Origin: Caulobacteraceae bacterium
GTDB taxonomy: Bacteria > Pseudomonadota > Alphaproteobacteria > Caulobacterales > Caulobacteraceae
Direction: 5' to 3'
Assembly (NCBI GenBank): GCA_947475465.1
Contig: CANJLK010000013.1
Location: 1-64,000 of the forward strand
Length of the DNA stretch: 64,000 nucleotides
The notes under the pieces were generated by a model. That model did not search any database. It was not told where the DNA came from and worked only from the letters and a program-made list of their open reading frames with translations. Position numbers and translations under genes: made by a program. Positions 27,815 to 35,678 of the stretch are shown one piece after another. Every line of letters starts with the position of its first letter. Positions within the stretch are counted from its first letter, which is position 1.

Positions 27815-28780
27815 TTACATGACGCCGGCGCGAAGGATGTCGTGGACGTGCAAGATTCCCACCGGCCGGCCGCCTTCGACGACGAACAGCACGGTGACGG
27901 CCGGCGCCGGATCGCTCATCAGGGCCAGCGCTTCTGAGGCCAGCATGGTCGGTGGCACGGTCTTCTTGGGGCCGGGCGTCATGACCTGTCCGGCGGTGTG
28001 GTCGAGCAGGCCCTCAATGTGCCGGCGCAGGTCGCCGTCGGTAATGGCGCCGGCGAGGCGGCCCTCGGGATCGGTCACCCCGACGATGCCCCAGCGTTTC
28101 TCGGTCATCACCAGCAGAGCATCTTTCATCGGCGTTTCGACGCCAACGGTCGGCACCTCGCCCAGGCCATGCATCAGGTCGCCGACCGTGCGCAGCATGG
28201 CGCCGAGCTTGCCGCCGGGATGCAGGACACGGAAGTCGGAGGGCTTGAACCCCCGCCGCTCCAGCAGGGCTACGGCGAGCGCGTCGCCCAGCGCCATCTG
28301 CAGGGTGGTGGAGGTGGTGGGCGCGTTCAGTTCGTCGGCGGCTTCGGGCGCGTCGGGGATGGCCAGCACGGTATCGGCCGCCCGACCCAGCGTGCTCTCC
28401 GGGAAGGCGGTGATGGCGATCAGGGGAATCCGGAAGCGCCGGGCATAGGCGATGACGTCGGCCAGTTCGCGGGTCTCGCCGGTCTTGGAGAGGGCCAGGA
28501 TCACGTCGTCCGCGCCGATCATGCCCAGGTCGCCGTGGCTGGCCTCGGTGGCGTGGACGAACATGGCCACCGAGCCGGTCGAGGCCATGGTGGCGGCGAT
28601 CTTGCGGCCCACGTGTCCGGACTTGCCGATGCCGGTGCAGACGATGCGGCCCTTGGCGGCGAACAGGGTTTCCACCGCCTCGGTGAAGGCCCCGCCGAGA
28701 CCAGAGGAAAGCTGGCCCAGCGCCTCGGCTTCAATGGCCAGCACCCGGCGGCCCACGGCGATGGCGTCAAAGGCGCTCAT
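27815..28780 (-). CDS. kdsD: Arabinose-5-phosphate isomerase (KpsF/GutQ type)
   Basis: A 321-residue sugar-phosphate isomerase with an N-terminal SIS domain (GIGKSGHVGRKIAATMAS near 50-67, SKTGETREL near 99-107) and a pair of CBS domains from about 205 on. It converts ribulose-5-phosphate to arabinose-5-phosphate, the first step to Kdo of LPS. The ATG overlaps the stop of the preceding small gene by ATGA. Its place next to the phosphohexomutase and ugd fits an envelope-precursor cluster. Confidence 0.92.
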   Translation of the reverse strand: MSAFDAIAVGRRVLAIEAEALGQLSSGLGGAFTEAVETLFAAKGRIVCTGIGKSGHVGRKIAATMASTGSVAMFVHATEASHGDLGMIGADDVILALSKTGETRELADVIAYARRFRIPLIAITAFPESTLGRAADTVLAIPDAPEAADELNAPTTSTTLQMALGDALAVALLERRGFKPSDFRVLHPGGKLGAMLRTVGDLMHGLGEVPTVGVETPMKDALLVMTEKRWGIVGVTDPEGRLAGAITDGDLRRHIEGLLDHTAGQVMTPGPKKTVPPTMLASEALALMSDPAPAVTVLFVVEGGRPVGILHVHDILRAGVM

Positions 28781-29022
28781 TGGGAGGGTGCGATCGCCTG
28801 GGTCTGCAGGCTGCGCACCGCTTCGCGGGCGTGGCTGGCGTCGCGCTGGGCGGATTCGGCGGCCCGGCGCATGGCGGCCTGGGCCTGGGGCGTGCGTTGA
28901 TCGGGCGTGTGGCCGAAGGGGGCGGGCGAGCGGTCGCCCAGGCCCTGGGGCCAGACGAGGGCCAGGGCGATGGCGGCCAGCGCCGCCAGTCCCAGCGCCG
29001 GCATGTAGAAGCGATCGAGCAT
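28777..29022 (-). CDS. Small membrane-anchored protein coupled to kdsD
   Basis: An 81-residue protein with one N-terminal hydrophobic helix (about 7-26, PALGLAALAAIALALVW) and a hydrophilic, alanine- and arginine-rich helical tail (AAMRRAAESAQRDASHAREAV). It reads as a short inner-membrane anchor with a periplasmic or cytosolic coil. The stop overlaps the kdsD start, so it should be translated with it. I do not recognise a family. Confidence 0.6.
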   Translation of the reverse strand: MLDRFYMPALGLAALAAIALALVWPQGLGDRSPAPFGHTPDQRTPQAQAAMRRAAESAQRDASHAREAVRSLQTQAIAPSQ

Positions 29023-29122
29023 AGGGGTCCTATAGCTGCTTCGGCGGCGGCGGACCAATCCGTTGCACTCCTGACCCGCCCAGGCTAACCCGCCGCCATC
29101 GCCGCCACGGAGACCGTCCACC

Positions 29123-29833
29123 TTGCCCACCCTGATCCTGCTGCGCCACGGCCAGAGCCAATGGAACCTTGAAGACCGCTTCACCGGCTGGGTGGACGTC
29201 GACCTCACCGCCGAGGGCGAGGCCCAGGCGACCAAGGGCGGCCAGCTGATCGCCGCGGCCGGCCTGGCGATCGGGCGCTGCTACACCTCTGTCCTGACGC
29301 GGGCGATCCGCACCTCCTGGCTGGCGCTGGCCGCCTCCGGCCAGACCTTCGTGCCGGAGATCAAGGACTGGCGGCTCAATGAGCGCCATTACGGCGGCCT
29401 GACAGGCCTCAACAAGACCGAGACCGCCGCCAAGCACGGCGTCGAGCAGGTGCTGGTCTGGCGCCGTTCCTACGACGTCCCCCCGCCGCCTCTGGCGCCC
29501 GGCGGGGAATTCGATTTCGGCAAGGACCGCCGATATGCCGGCGCCGTTCTGCCAGACACGGAGAGCCTGAAGACCACGCTGGAGCGGGTGCAGCCCTATT
29601 GGGAGGCCGAGATCGCGCCGAAGCTGAAGGCCGGCGAGACGATCCTGGTGGCCGCCCACGGCAATTCCCTGCGCGCCATCGTCAAGCTTCTGTTCTCGGT
29701 CGGGACGGACGAGATTGTCGGCGTCGAGATCCCGACGGGCAATCCCCTAGTGATCGAACTGGACGGAAACCTGAAGCCCACGGCCGCGCGTTATCTCGAC
29801 GCGACGCGGGCGCAAAGCCTGCCGCCGATCTAG
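29123..29833 (+). CDS. gpmA: 2,3-bisphosphoglycerate-dependent phosphoglycerate mutase, TTG start
   Basis: A 236-residue glycolytic mutase that interconverts 3- and 2-phosphoglycerate through a phosphohistidine. [10 protein letters not shown] puts the catalytic His at about 9; ERHYGGLTG and the second active-site His in AAHGNSLRA follow. The start is TTG at 29123, nine bases after GGAGA (29109-29113). No ATG or GTG fits because the family start is only a few residues before RHG. It begins about 100 bases from the divergent small gene upstream. Confidence 0.94.
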   Translation: MPTLILLRHGQSQWNLEDRFTGWVDVDLTAEGEAQATKGGQLIAAAGLAIGRCYTSVLTRAIRTSWLALAASGQTFVPEIKDWRLNERHYGGLTGLNKTETAAKHGVEQVLVWRRSYDVPPPPLAPGGEFDFGKDRRYAGAVLPDTESLKTTLERVQPYWEAEIAPKLKAGETILVAAHGNSLRAIVKLLFSVGTDEIVGVEIPTGNPLVIELDGNLKPTAARYLDATRAQSLPPI

Positions 29834-29864
29834 TGCGCCGGACGGCAGTTCCAATGGCGGCGCC

Positions 29865-30302
29865 ATGACATCCGACGAGGTCTGGATGCGCCGCGCGATA
29901 GGGCTGGCGGCGGGCGGTATTGGCCGAACCGGGGAAAACCCGTCGGTGGGATGTGTGATCGTGGCCGGCGAAGCGGTTGTCGGTGAGGGCGCGACCGGCC
30001 CCGGCGGGCGTCCACATGCCGAGGAAAGCGCCCTCGACGCGGCCGGCGACGCGGCGCGCGGCGCCGTGGCCTATGTCACCCTTGAGCCCTGCGCTCAGCG
30101 TAGCGCGGGCCACGCCTCCTGCAGCGAACGCCTGGCCTCGGCGGGCGTCGGCCAGGTGGTCGTAGCCTGTCCCGATCCTTCAGTGATGGCCGCCGGGCGC
30201 GGTCTTGCGCGCCTGGCCGAGGCCGGCGTGGCGGTGACCCTGGGCCTTTTGGCCGACGAGGCCATGGCGCTCTATGCGGACTACCGTCCCCGGGAAGCCT
30301 AA
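29865..30302 (+). CDS. Stand-alone RibD-like deaminase
   Basis: A 145-residue zinc deaminase of the cytidine-deaminase-like fold, closest to the N-terminal half of RibD: MRRAIGLAAGGIGRTGENPSVGCVIV, the HAEE zinc/acid motif, and LEPCAQRSAGHASC supplying two cysteines. The loop between the cysteines has nine residues where RibD usually has eight. There is no reductase domain. It might deaminate the riboflavin-pathway pyrimidine or another base. It follows gpmA after 31 bases on the same strand. Confidence 0.8.
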   Translation: MTSDEVWMRRAIGLAAGGIGRTGENPSVGCVIVAGEAVVGEGATGPGGRPHAEESALDAAGDAARGAVAYVTLEPCAQRSAGHASCSERLASAGVGQVVVACPDPSVMAAGRGLARLAEAGVAVTLGLLADEAMALYADYRPREA

Positions 30303-30351
30303 GCGGTTGGAAATCGGCCGTTAATCCCGCCGGGCGTAGCGTTTGCGCGCC

Positions 30352-31614
30352 ATGTCAGTCGCGTCCTCAGAACCTCACGTCGCCCGCCGCATCGATCAGG
30401 CCGAGGCTGAGCGGGTCTGCGCCCGGCACGACCGTCTGTGGACTTCCAAGCCGGGCGGCGCGCGCGCCGTCTTCGCGTGGATGGACCTGTCCGGCATCGA
30501 TTTTTCCGGCAAGAACCTTTGCGATGCTGACTTCAGCGGCGCGGTGATGACCGGCTGCAAGCTGGTGGGTGCGAGGCTGGACAATGCGAGCCTGTTCGGC
30601 GCGGACCTGCAGGGCGCCGACCTGACCGGCGCATCGCTCAGGCGCGCGGACCTGCGTGGGGCGTGCCTTCGCAACGCCGACCTGACCGGCGCGGACCTTT
30701 TCGAGGCCGACCTCCGTGAAGGGGTGCTGGCCGCCGCCGATTCCAAGTTCGGGCTGCGCCGGATCGAGGCGGGGGGCGCGGCGAGAGCCGGCGAGATGCA
30801 AGGCGCGATCCTGGTGGGCGCGAACCTGGAGCGGTCGAAGCTCTCCGGCGTCATGGCCATGTGCGCCGATTTCACCGACGCGGTCCTGAAGGACGCTCGT
30901 CTTGTCCGCGCCAACCTGAAGCAGGCTTCCATGAAGGGCGCGAACCTCTCGGGGGCGGACCTTTCCGGCGCCGACCTGCGCGGCGCTGACCTGACCGACG
31001 CGGTTCTGGTGGGGGCCACGACACTTTCCTGGAACGTCAAGGACGCCAACATGGCCGGCGTGCTCACCGATACTCCGGCCGATCCGGCCGCGGCGGCGCC
31101 CTACAAGATCATGGTCCGCGACCACGCCCGCTGGTGCGAGACCGGCGGCCTTCACGGCGCCCCCTCGGTCTTCGACGGCGCCGACCTTCGCGGGCTGGAA
31201 AGCGTGCGCGGCTTCAACCTGACGGCGCTGTCGGCCAAGGGCGCGGTGCTCTACGGCCTCGACATGCGGGGGGTGCAGTTGCAGGGCGCTCATCTAGAGG
31301 GGGCGGACCTGCGCAACTGCGATCTGAGGCGCGCGGACCTGCGCGGAGCGCGGCTTGTCGGGGCGAAGCTCTCAGGGTCGGATCTGCGCGAGGTGCAGAT
31401 GGGGCCGTTGCTGCTGGGCGCGGATCGGGTGCTGCCGACCAACCTCACCGCCGCGGCGATCAAGAACGCCGATCTCTCCGGCGCCGACGTGCGCCACGCG
31501 ATCTTCACCGACGCCGATCTGAGCCGCAGCAATTTCAGCGGCGCCCTCACCAAGCAAGCCGATTTCGCCGGCGCATTGCGCCAGGGGGTCCGGGGCCTGG
31601 ACGCGGTGCTTTAG
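30352..31614 (+). CDS. Pentapeptide-repeat protein
   Basis: A 420-residue protein made largely of A(D/N)LxG-type pentapeptides, in blocks at about 45-130, 155-225 and 285-415. Such repeats fold into a right-handed quadrilateral beta-helix. Between the blocks are two inserts: one around 130-155 (AAADSKFGLRRIEAGG) and one around 235-280 (DTPADPAAAAPYKIMVRDHARWCETGG). The N-terminal 40 residues are helical. No signal peptide or helix is seen, so it is cytoplasmic. Some family members mimic DNA and protect gyrase, but nothing here shows that. Start ATG at 30352. Confidence 0.88.
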   Translation: MSVASSEPHVARRIDQAEAERVCARHDRLWTSKPGGARAVFAWMDLSGIDFSGKNLCDADFSGAVMTGCKLVGARLDNASLFGADLQGADLTGASLRRADLRGACLRNADLTGADLFEADLREGVLAAADSKFGLRRIEAGGAARAGEMQGAILVGANLERSKLSGVMAMCADFTDAVLKDARLVRANLKQASMKGANLSGADLSGADLRGADLTDAVLVGATTLSWNVKDANMAGVLTDTPADPAAAAPYKIMVRDHARWCETGGLHGAPSVFDGADLRGLESVRGFNLTALSAKGAVLYGLDMRGVQLQGAHLEGADLRNCDLRRADLRGARLVGAKLSGSDLREVQMGPLLLGADRVLPTNLTAAAIKNADLSGADVRHAIFTDADLSRSNFSGALTKQADFAGALRQGVRGLDAVL

Positions 31615-31622
31615 CGGACGGG

Positions 31623-31652
31623 AAAAGGGCGCCGCATCGCTGCGCCGCCCTT
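31623..31652 (-). terminator. Terminator of hsp20, possibly bidirectional
   Basis: Arms of 12 bases (31625-31636 and 31641-31652, one mismatch, 4-base loop). On the minus strand the stem is followed by TTTTCCC, 30 bases after the hsp20 stop. On the plus strand the tail after it is weak, so it mainly serves hsp20. Confidence 0.75.
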
Positions 31653-31682
31653 CCGGACTTCTCAGCGTGCTCGGGCGGGCAA

Positions 31683-32138
31683 CTACGCCGCCTTTTCGCC
31701 TTCGATCAGGCTGGCCGCGGGCGCCGTGGCGATCTCGATGCGGCGCGGCTTCAGCGCTTCAGGCAGTTCGCGCTTCAGGGCGATGGACAGCAGGCCGTCG
31801 GCCAGGTTGGCCTCGGTCACCACCACATAGTCGGCGAGCTGGAAGCGGCGCTCGAAGTTCCGCTCGGCCAGGCCGCGATGCAGGTAGCGGCGCGGCTCCT
31901 CGTTGGCGGCCTTGCGGCCGGTGACCGTGAGGAGGTTTTCCTTCACCTGGATGTCGAGTTCGTCGGACCGGAATCCGGCGACAGCGATATCGATACGGTA
32001 GCCGTTCTCGTCGGTGCGCTCGATGTTGTAGGGCGGGTAGCCGGTAGCCGCGTCGGCGGTAGCGGTCTCCAGGAGGCCGGCGAGGCGGTCAAAGCCAACG
32101 ACGGAGCGGTAGAGGGGGGCGAAATCGATCGTACGCAT
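31683..32138 (-). CDS. Small heat-shock protein (Hsp20/IbpA type)
   Basis: A 151-residue alpha-crystallin-domain chaperone that holds unfolding proteins. It begins MRTIDFAPLYRSVVGFDRLAGLLE, the IbpA-class N-terminus. The crystallin domain has YPPYNIERTDENGYRIDIAVAGF, ENLLTVTGRK, YLHRGLAERNFERRFQL and ADGLLSIALKRELPE, ending with the RRIEI tail. AGGA sits ten bases before the ATG. Control is visible upstream: an RpoH-type promoter and a ROSE-like leader (separate entries). Confidence 0.95.
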   Translation of the reverse strand: MRTIDFAPLYRSVVGFDRLAGLLETATADAATGYPPYNIERTDENGYRIDIAVAGFRSDELDIQVKENLLTVTGRKAANEEPRRYLHRGLAERNFERRFQLADYVVVTEANLADGLLSIALKRELPEALKPRRIEIATAPAASLIEGEKAA

Positions 32139-32240
32139 GGGGATCACATCCTTCTTAGCTAGCAAGGTTGCGTTTCAGGATGGAGGCCGTGGCCCGGGTG
32201 GGCGCCGCAGCTCCAGAAGGCCCTTATCGGCGCCTTCGCA
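32139..32240 (-). ncRNA. ROSE-like RNA thermometer in the hsp20 leader
   Basis: The 5' untranslated region from the predicted start point to the ATG is about 100 bases, the usual ROSE length. Just upstream of the AGGA ribosome site it carries the ROSE hallmark TTGCT (32165-32161 on the minus strand), and CCTT can pair with AAGG to hide the Shine-Dalgarno. Upstream GC-rich stems fit the rest of the element. ROSE elements control alphaproteobacterial small heat-shock genes by melting at high temperature. No covariance search was possible. Confidence 0.6.
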
Positions 32241-32245
32241 GCATG

Positions 32246-32273
32246 AGGTAGGCGCAGGTTTTTCGGGTTCAAG
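32246..32273 (-). promoter_or_regulatory. RpoH (sigma-32) promoter of hsp20
   Basis: Minus-strand CTTG (32273-32270), a 17-base spacer and CCTACCT (32252-32246) closely match the alphaproteobacterial heat-shock consensus CTTG-N17/18-CYTATNT. The resulting start near 32240 gives the leader described above. Confidence 0.65.
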
Positions 32274-32359
32274 TCCTTGCGCAAATGCACCGCAGTCCCA
32301 GGCGGTTTACTTCGCCCACGTCTAAAGCGAAGCTCCTCGGTGATTTGGGAGCGCTGGCC

Positions 32360-32662
32360 ATGGCGACGCTGGAGGAGCTGACCGACCGCATCCGCCGCGC
32401 GACGACGGCGGACCTGGCCAGTTCGATCAAGCTGGATCTGAAGGGCGAGGGCTTTGTCCATATCGATCGTGGCGCGGTGACCAATGAGGACAGGCCCGCC
32501 GATCTGGTGGTCACCGTCGCGCTGAAAGACCTCGCGGCGCTGGGCAAGGGTGAGTTGGACGCCACTCGCGCCATGATGACCGGACGGCTGAAGCTTTCGG
32601 ACATGGGCTTGGCGATGAAGCTTCGCCCACAAATTCAGTCTCTGTTTTCCAAAGCATCCTAA
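32360..32662 (+). CDS. SCP2-type lipid-binding protein
   Basis: A 100-residue single SCP2 (sterol carrier protein 2) domain: SSIKLDLKGEGFVHIDRGAVT, ADLVVTVALKDLAALGKGELDATRAMMTGRLKLSDMGLAMKL. It binds fatty-acyl or similar hydrophobic ligands. The ATG at 32360 gives the exact domain; a longer frame to 32285 adds an unrelated basic stretch. It precedes the H1-tailed hydrolase by nine bases, so the two are almost certainly one operon acting on lipids. Confidence 0.88.
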   Translation: MATLEELTDRIRRATTADLASSIKLDLKGEGFVHIDRGAVTNEDRPADLVVTVALKDLAALGKGELDATRAMMTGRLKLSDMGLAMKLRPQIQSLFSKAS

Positions 32663-32671
32663 GGGAGCGTG

Positions 32672-34285
32672 ATGGCTGACCCCGCGCCCCTGGTCGAGAC
32701 GCCCGACGCCCAGGCTCCGCCGGGTGGCGAGGCCGCGTGGTTCACGGGCGCGGGCGGGGCGCGGCTGCGCGCGGCCCTGTTCACGCCGCCGGGCCGCACA
32801 CGGGGGTCGGTCGTGCTTTCCGGCGGACGCACCGAGCCGATCGAGAAATATTACGAGACGATCGCCGACTTGATGGAGCGGGGCTTCGTCGTCCTGGCGC
32901 ACGACTGGCGCGGGCAGGGGCTTTCCAAGCGTGAACTGTCTGACCGCCTGAAGGGGCACGCGAAGGGTTACAAGCCCTTCCTTGAGGACTACCAGGCGCT
33001 GCTTAAGGCGTACGACAAGAAGCTGCCGAAGCCCTGGATCGCGGTTGGCCATTCCATGGGCGGTTGCCTGGCGCTCCTGGCCATGGCGATGGGGGAGACG
33101 CGGTTCGCCGGCGCGGTGCTGTCGGCGCCCATGCTGGGCATGCAGACAGGCAAGCACAGCCCGGCGGCGGCGCGCGCCATGGCCCGGCTGCACATCGCTT
33201 TCGGCGGCGCCGGTCGCTACATCAACGGGGACCCCGGGAAGCCCTTCGCCGAGGATTTTGACGCCAATGTCCTGACCCACGACCGGGCCCGGTTCGCGCG
33301 CACGGCCGGCCTGCTGGCCGCCGAACCGAGACTGGCGCTGGGCGCGCCCACGTGGGGCTGGTTGGACTTTGCCTTCCGGGCCACCGCGATCCTCGCCAGG
33401 CCTGAACGGTTGCGGGCCATAACCGCGCCCGTGGTCATCGTCTCGGCCGGGCTCGAGAAGCTGGTCGACAACGCCGCACAAGCCGCCGCCGCACGCCAAT
33501 TGCCGCAGGGAAAACTGATCGCGATCCCCGGCGCCTTCCACGAAATCCTGATGGAGACAGACGAGATGCGAAATATTTTCCTGCGGGCCTTAGATGTGCT
33601 CACCGGTCGGGCCGCGCCCAAGCCGGCCGAGGCTCCGAAGCCCGTCCCGGCGACCCCGCCGGTCGCCGCCCCGGCGCCCGCCGCCGCCGCGCCGAAGCCG
33701 GCTCCGGCGCCAGCGCCGGCCGCTCCGGTCGCCGCGGCGCCTTCGCCCGCAGCGAAACCCGCACCGGCCAAGAAGGCCGCGCCGCGCAAGCCCGCCGCCA
33801 AGAAGGCCGCCGTTAAGGCGCCAGCCGCCAAGCCTGCGGCCGCCAAGCCCACGGCCGCCAAGCCGGCGCCGAAAGCCGCCGCCAAGGTGAAGCCCGCCCC
33901 CGCCAAGGCCGCGCCGGCAAAGGCCCCGTCTGCGCCGAAGAAGCCGGCGGCCGCGAAGAAAGCAGCCCCGAAGACGGCCGCTGCGCCGAAGCCGGCAAAA
34001 GTCGCCAAGGCGCCGAAGCCGGCCAAGGCCGCCCCCGCCAAGGCGGCTGCGCCGAAGGCTGCAAAGGCTGTGAAGCCCCCGAAGGCGCCCGCCGCCAAGG
34101 CTTCGGCCAGGGCCGCGGCGAAACCCGCCGCCAAGGCCCCGGCAAAGCCGGCTGCCGCCAAGCCCGCCGCGAAGTCGGCTGCGCCCAAGACGGCCGCGCC
34201 GAAGGCTGCTGCAAAGTCGGCGGTCGCCAAGAAGCCCGCGGCGGCGAAGAAGCCCGCGGCCCGCAAGGCGCCGACGAAGAAGTAG
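32672..34285 (+). CDS. Alpha/beta hydrolase with histone-H1-like Ala/Lys/Pro tail
   Basis: A 537-residue two-part protein. Residues about 20-310 are a serine hydrolase of the monoacylglycerol-lipase/lysophospholipase type: HDWRGQGLS, the nucleophile elbow GHSMGG (Ser about 128), Asp near 266 (LEKLVD) and His near 290 (GAFHEIL). From about 312 to the end the chain is almost only Ala, Lys and Pro, in motifs such as AAKPAAAKP, AKKAAP and KKPAA, very like the C-terminal tails of histone H1 and of bacterial H1-like proteins. It should be strongly positive and disordered, able to bind nucleic acid, polyphosphate or anionic surfaces. The frame is intact. The ATG at 32672 is five bases from AAGGGA; a GTG precedes it by one codon. 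Confidence 0.85.
   Translation: MADPAPLVETPDAQAPPGGEAAWFTGAGGARLRAALFTPPGRTRGSVVLSGGRTEPIEKYYETIADLMERGFVVLAHDWRGQGLSKRELSDRLKGHAKGYKPFLEDYQALLKAYDKKLPKPWIAVGHSMGGCLALLAMAMGETRFAGAVLSAPMLGMQTGKHSPAAARAMARLHIAFGGAGRYINGDPGKPFAEDFDANVLTHDRARFARTAGLLAAEPRLALGAPTWGWLDFAFRATAILARPERLRAITAPVVIVSAGLEKLVDNAAQAAAARQLPQGKLIAIPGAFHEILMETDEMRNIFLRALDVLTGRAAPKPAEAPKPVPATPPVAAPAPAAAAPKPAPAPAPAAPVAAAPSPAAKPAPAKKAAPRKPAAKKAAVKAPAAKPAAAKPTAAKPAPKAAAKVKPAPAKAAPAKAPSAPKKPAAAKKAAPKTAAAPKPAKVAKAPKPAKAAPAKAAAPKAAKAVKPPKAPAAKASARAAAKPAAKAPAKPAAAKPAAKSAAPKTAAPKAAAKSAVAKKPAAAKKPAARKAPTKK
33605..34282 (+). repeat. Low-complexity coding tract for the Ala/Lys/Pro tail
   Basis: About 680 bases built from imperfect repeats of GCC, AAG and CCG codons. 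The bias leaves long open frames on the other strand and in other phases here, none of which looks like a gene. Confidence 0.85.
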
Positions 34286-34322
34286 GCAGGTCGTCCGTCC
34301 CGGTGTGGGAGGGACGCAATCG

Positions 34323-35138
34323 TCAGCTTGCCGAGCGGCGAAGCGCGACCAGCGCTTCGTCCAGGCAGGCGCGATCCCCGGCGATGGCGATCTGGCCGCC
34401 GAAGGCCCCCACCGGCTGGCCGCGCCAGTCGGTGACCAGGCCGCCCGCGCCTTCGATCACCGGGATGGCCGCATCGATGTCCCAGGACTTCAGTCCGGCC
34501 TCGATGACCATGTCCATGGTTCCAGCGGCGACCATGGCGTAGGCGTAGGCGTCGCAGCCCAGCCGTGCCAGGCGTGCGGCCGCGCGGACCTGGGTCCAGG
34601 CTCCGAGTTCGGCGCCGGTGAAGCAGCCCTCGGGGTCGGTCGTGGCGATGACCGCGTCGGTCAGCCTGGGGCAGGGGCGCACCCTGAGCGGCCGGCTCTC
34701 TCCACGCGTCATCAACCGCGAACCGCCGGCATGACCGATATAGAGTTCACCCAGGAACGACTGTCCGATGGAGCCCAGGATCGGCTTACCCTGAAAGCGC
34801 AGACCGATGAGGGTGCACCACAGCGGCAGGCCGGCGATGAAGGCTCGGGTGCCATCGACCGGATCCAGCACCCAGACCCATTCGGCGTCGGGGCGGTCCT
34901 CGCCATATTCCTCGCCGATCACGCCGTGGTCAGGATAACGAGCTGAAATGAGCTTTCGGATGGCGCGCTCGGCGCCCTTGTCGGCCTCGGTGACAGGGTC
35001 GAAGCCCTTGGCTCCGCCTTTGTCGATCAGGCCATGGTCAGCGCGGAACAGCGGCAGGATGGCGGATGCGGCGGCGCGATTGAGCTCGATCAGGAAGCTG
35101 TCGAACTCGGGAAGTCGGTCGGCGGGCAATGCGGTCAT
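34323..35138 (-). CDS. Inositol-monophosphatase-family phosphatase (HisN-like)
   Basis: A 271-residue Mg-dependent phosphatase. Metal-binding motifs GEEYGEDRPDAEWVWVLDPVDGT (near 74-96) and WDIDAAIPVIEGAGG near 218-232 place it in the IMPase superfamily. TEADKGAERAIRKLI and AFIAGLPLWCTLIGL are typical of the alphaproteobacterial histidinol-phosphatase (HisN) subgroup, but inositol or other substrates cannot be excluded. It follows the XRE regulator gene on the same strand after 27 bases. Confidence 0.85.
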   Translation of the reverse strand: MTALPADRLPEFDSFLIELNRAAASAILPLFRADHGLIDKGGAKGFDPVTEADKGAERAIRKLISARYPDHGVIGEEYGEDRPDAEWVWVLDPVDGTRAFIAGLPLWCTLIGLRFQGKPILGSIGQSFLGELYIGHAGGSRLMTRGESRPLRVRPCPRLTDAVIATTDPEGCFTGAELGAWTQVRAAARLARLGCDAYAYAMVAAGTMDMVIEAGLKSWDIDAAIPVIEGAGGLVTDWRGQPVGAFGGQIAIAGDRACLDEALVALRRSAS

Positions 35139-35165
35139 GGAGACCGCTTTACCCTGCCTGGCCGG

Positions 35166-35555
35166 TCAGGGAAAAGCGTGCCCTACTTTGGGCTCGGTCT
35201 CGTTGAGGGAACGGGCCAGGTCCAGCAGGCGCTGACGCGGACGTTCGCTCAGGCTGTAGAAGGCCTGGACGAGGTCGTTGGTCTCGCGGCGGGCGACGGG
35301 TTCCGGCGGTTCCGGCTCCTTATCCAGGGCGGCTTCCTGGGCGAGGCCCTCGTAGAAGTAGCTCACCGGGACTTCCAGAACTTCTGACAGTTGCCACAGG
35401 CGGGCGGCCGACATGCGGTTGGCCGCGCACTCGTATTTTTGAATCTGCTGGAAGCGGACGCCGCAGGCGGCGGCCAGCTGTTGCTGGGTCAGACCCAGGA
35501 TCCGGCGGCGGCGGCGAAGCCGACGGCCCAGATGAACATCGATCCCATCCATCAT
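35166..35555 (-). CDS. XRE-family helix-turn-helix regulator
   Basis: A 129-residue regulator with an N-terminal Cro/C1 HTH: LGRRLRRRRRILGLTQQQLAAACGVRFQQIQKYECAANRMSA at about 9-50, followed by SYFYEGL and an acidic-proline linker and a C-terminal helix. This type is abundant in Caulobacterales, where relatives control cell-cycle or developmental genes. The start at 35555 (MM) or 35552 is set by the HTH length. It is divergent from the acyltransferase gene by 120 bases and may regulate it. Confidence 0.88.
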   Translation of the reverse strand: MMDGIDVHLGRRLRRRRRILGLTQQQLAAACGVRFQQIQKYECAANRMSAARLWQLSEVLEVPVSYFYEGLAQEAALDKEPEPPEPVARRETNDLVQAFYSLSERPRQRLLDLARSLNETEPKVGHAFP

Positions 35556-35678
35556 CGCGACGCCCAATCTCCACAAACCCTGCCCGTCCCGTTGCGGGAC
35601 AGCGTGCCTGGTCTGTCGCAAGCTCCGCGCCAAATCCGCGCGTTGCTAAGGTTACGGAGCGAGCCGTAGTAAAGATGC

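Noticed and set aside
33217-34266. Long minus-strand open frame, alanine- and glycine-rich, opposite the hydrolase tail
   Set aside because: It is the complement of the Ala/Lys/Pro codon repeats; it has no family motif and is a composition artefact.
34286-34322. Bidirectional terminator between the H1-tailed hydrolase and hisN-like gene
   Set aside because: A six-base stem (CGTCCC/GGGACG) is present but has no T tract on either side.
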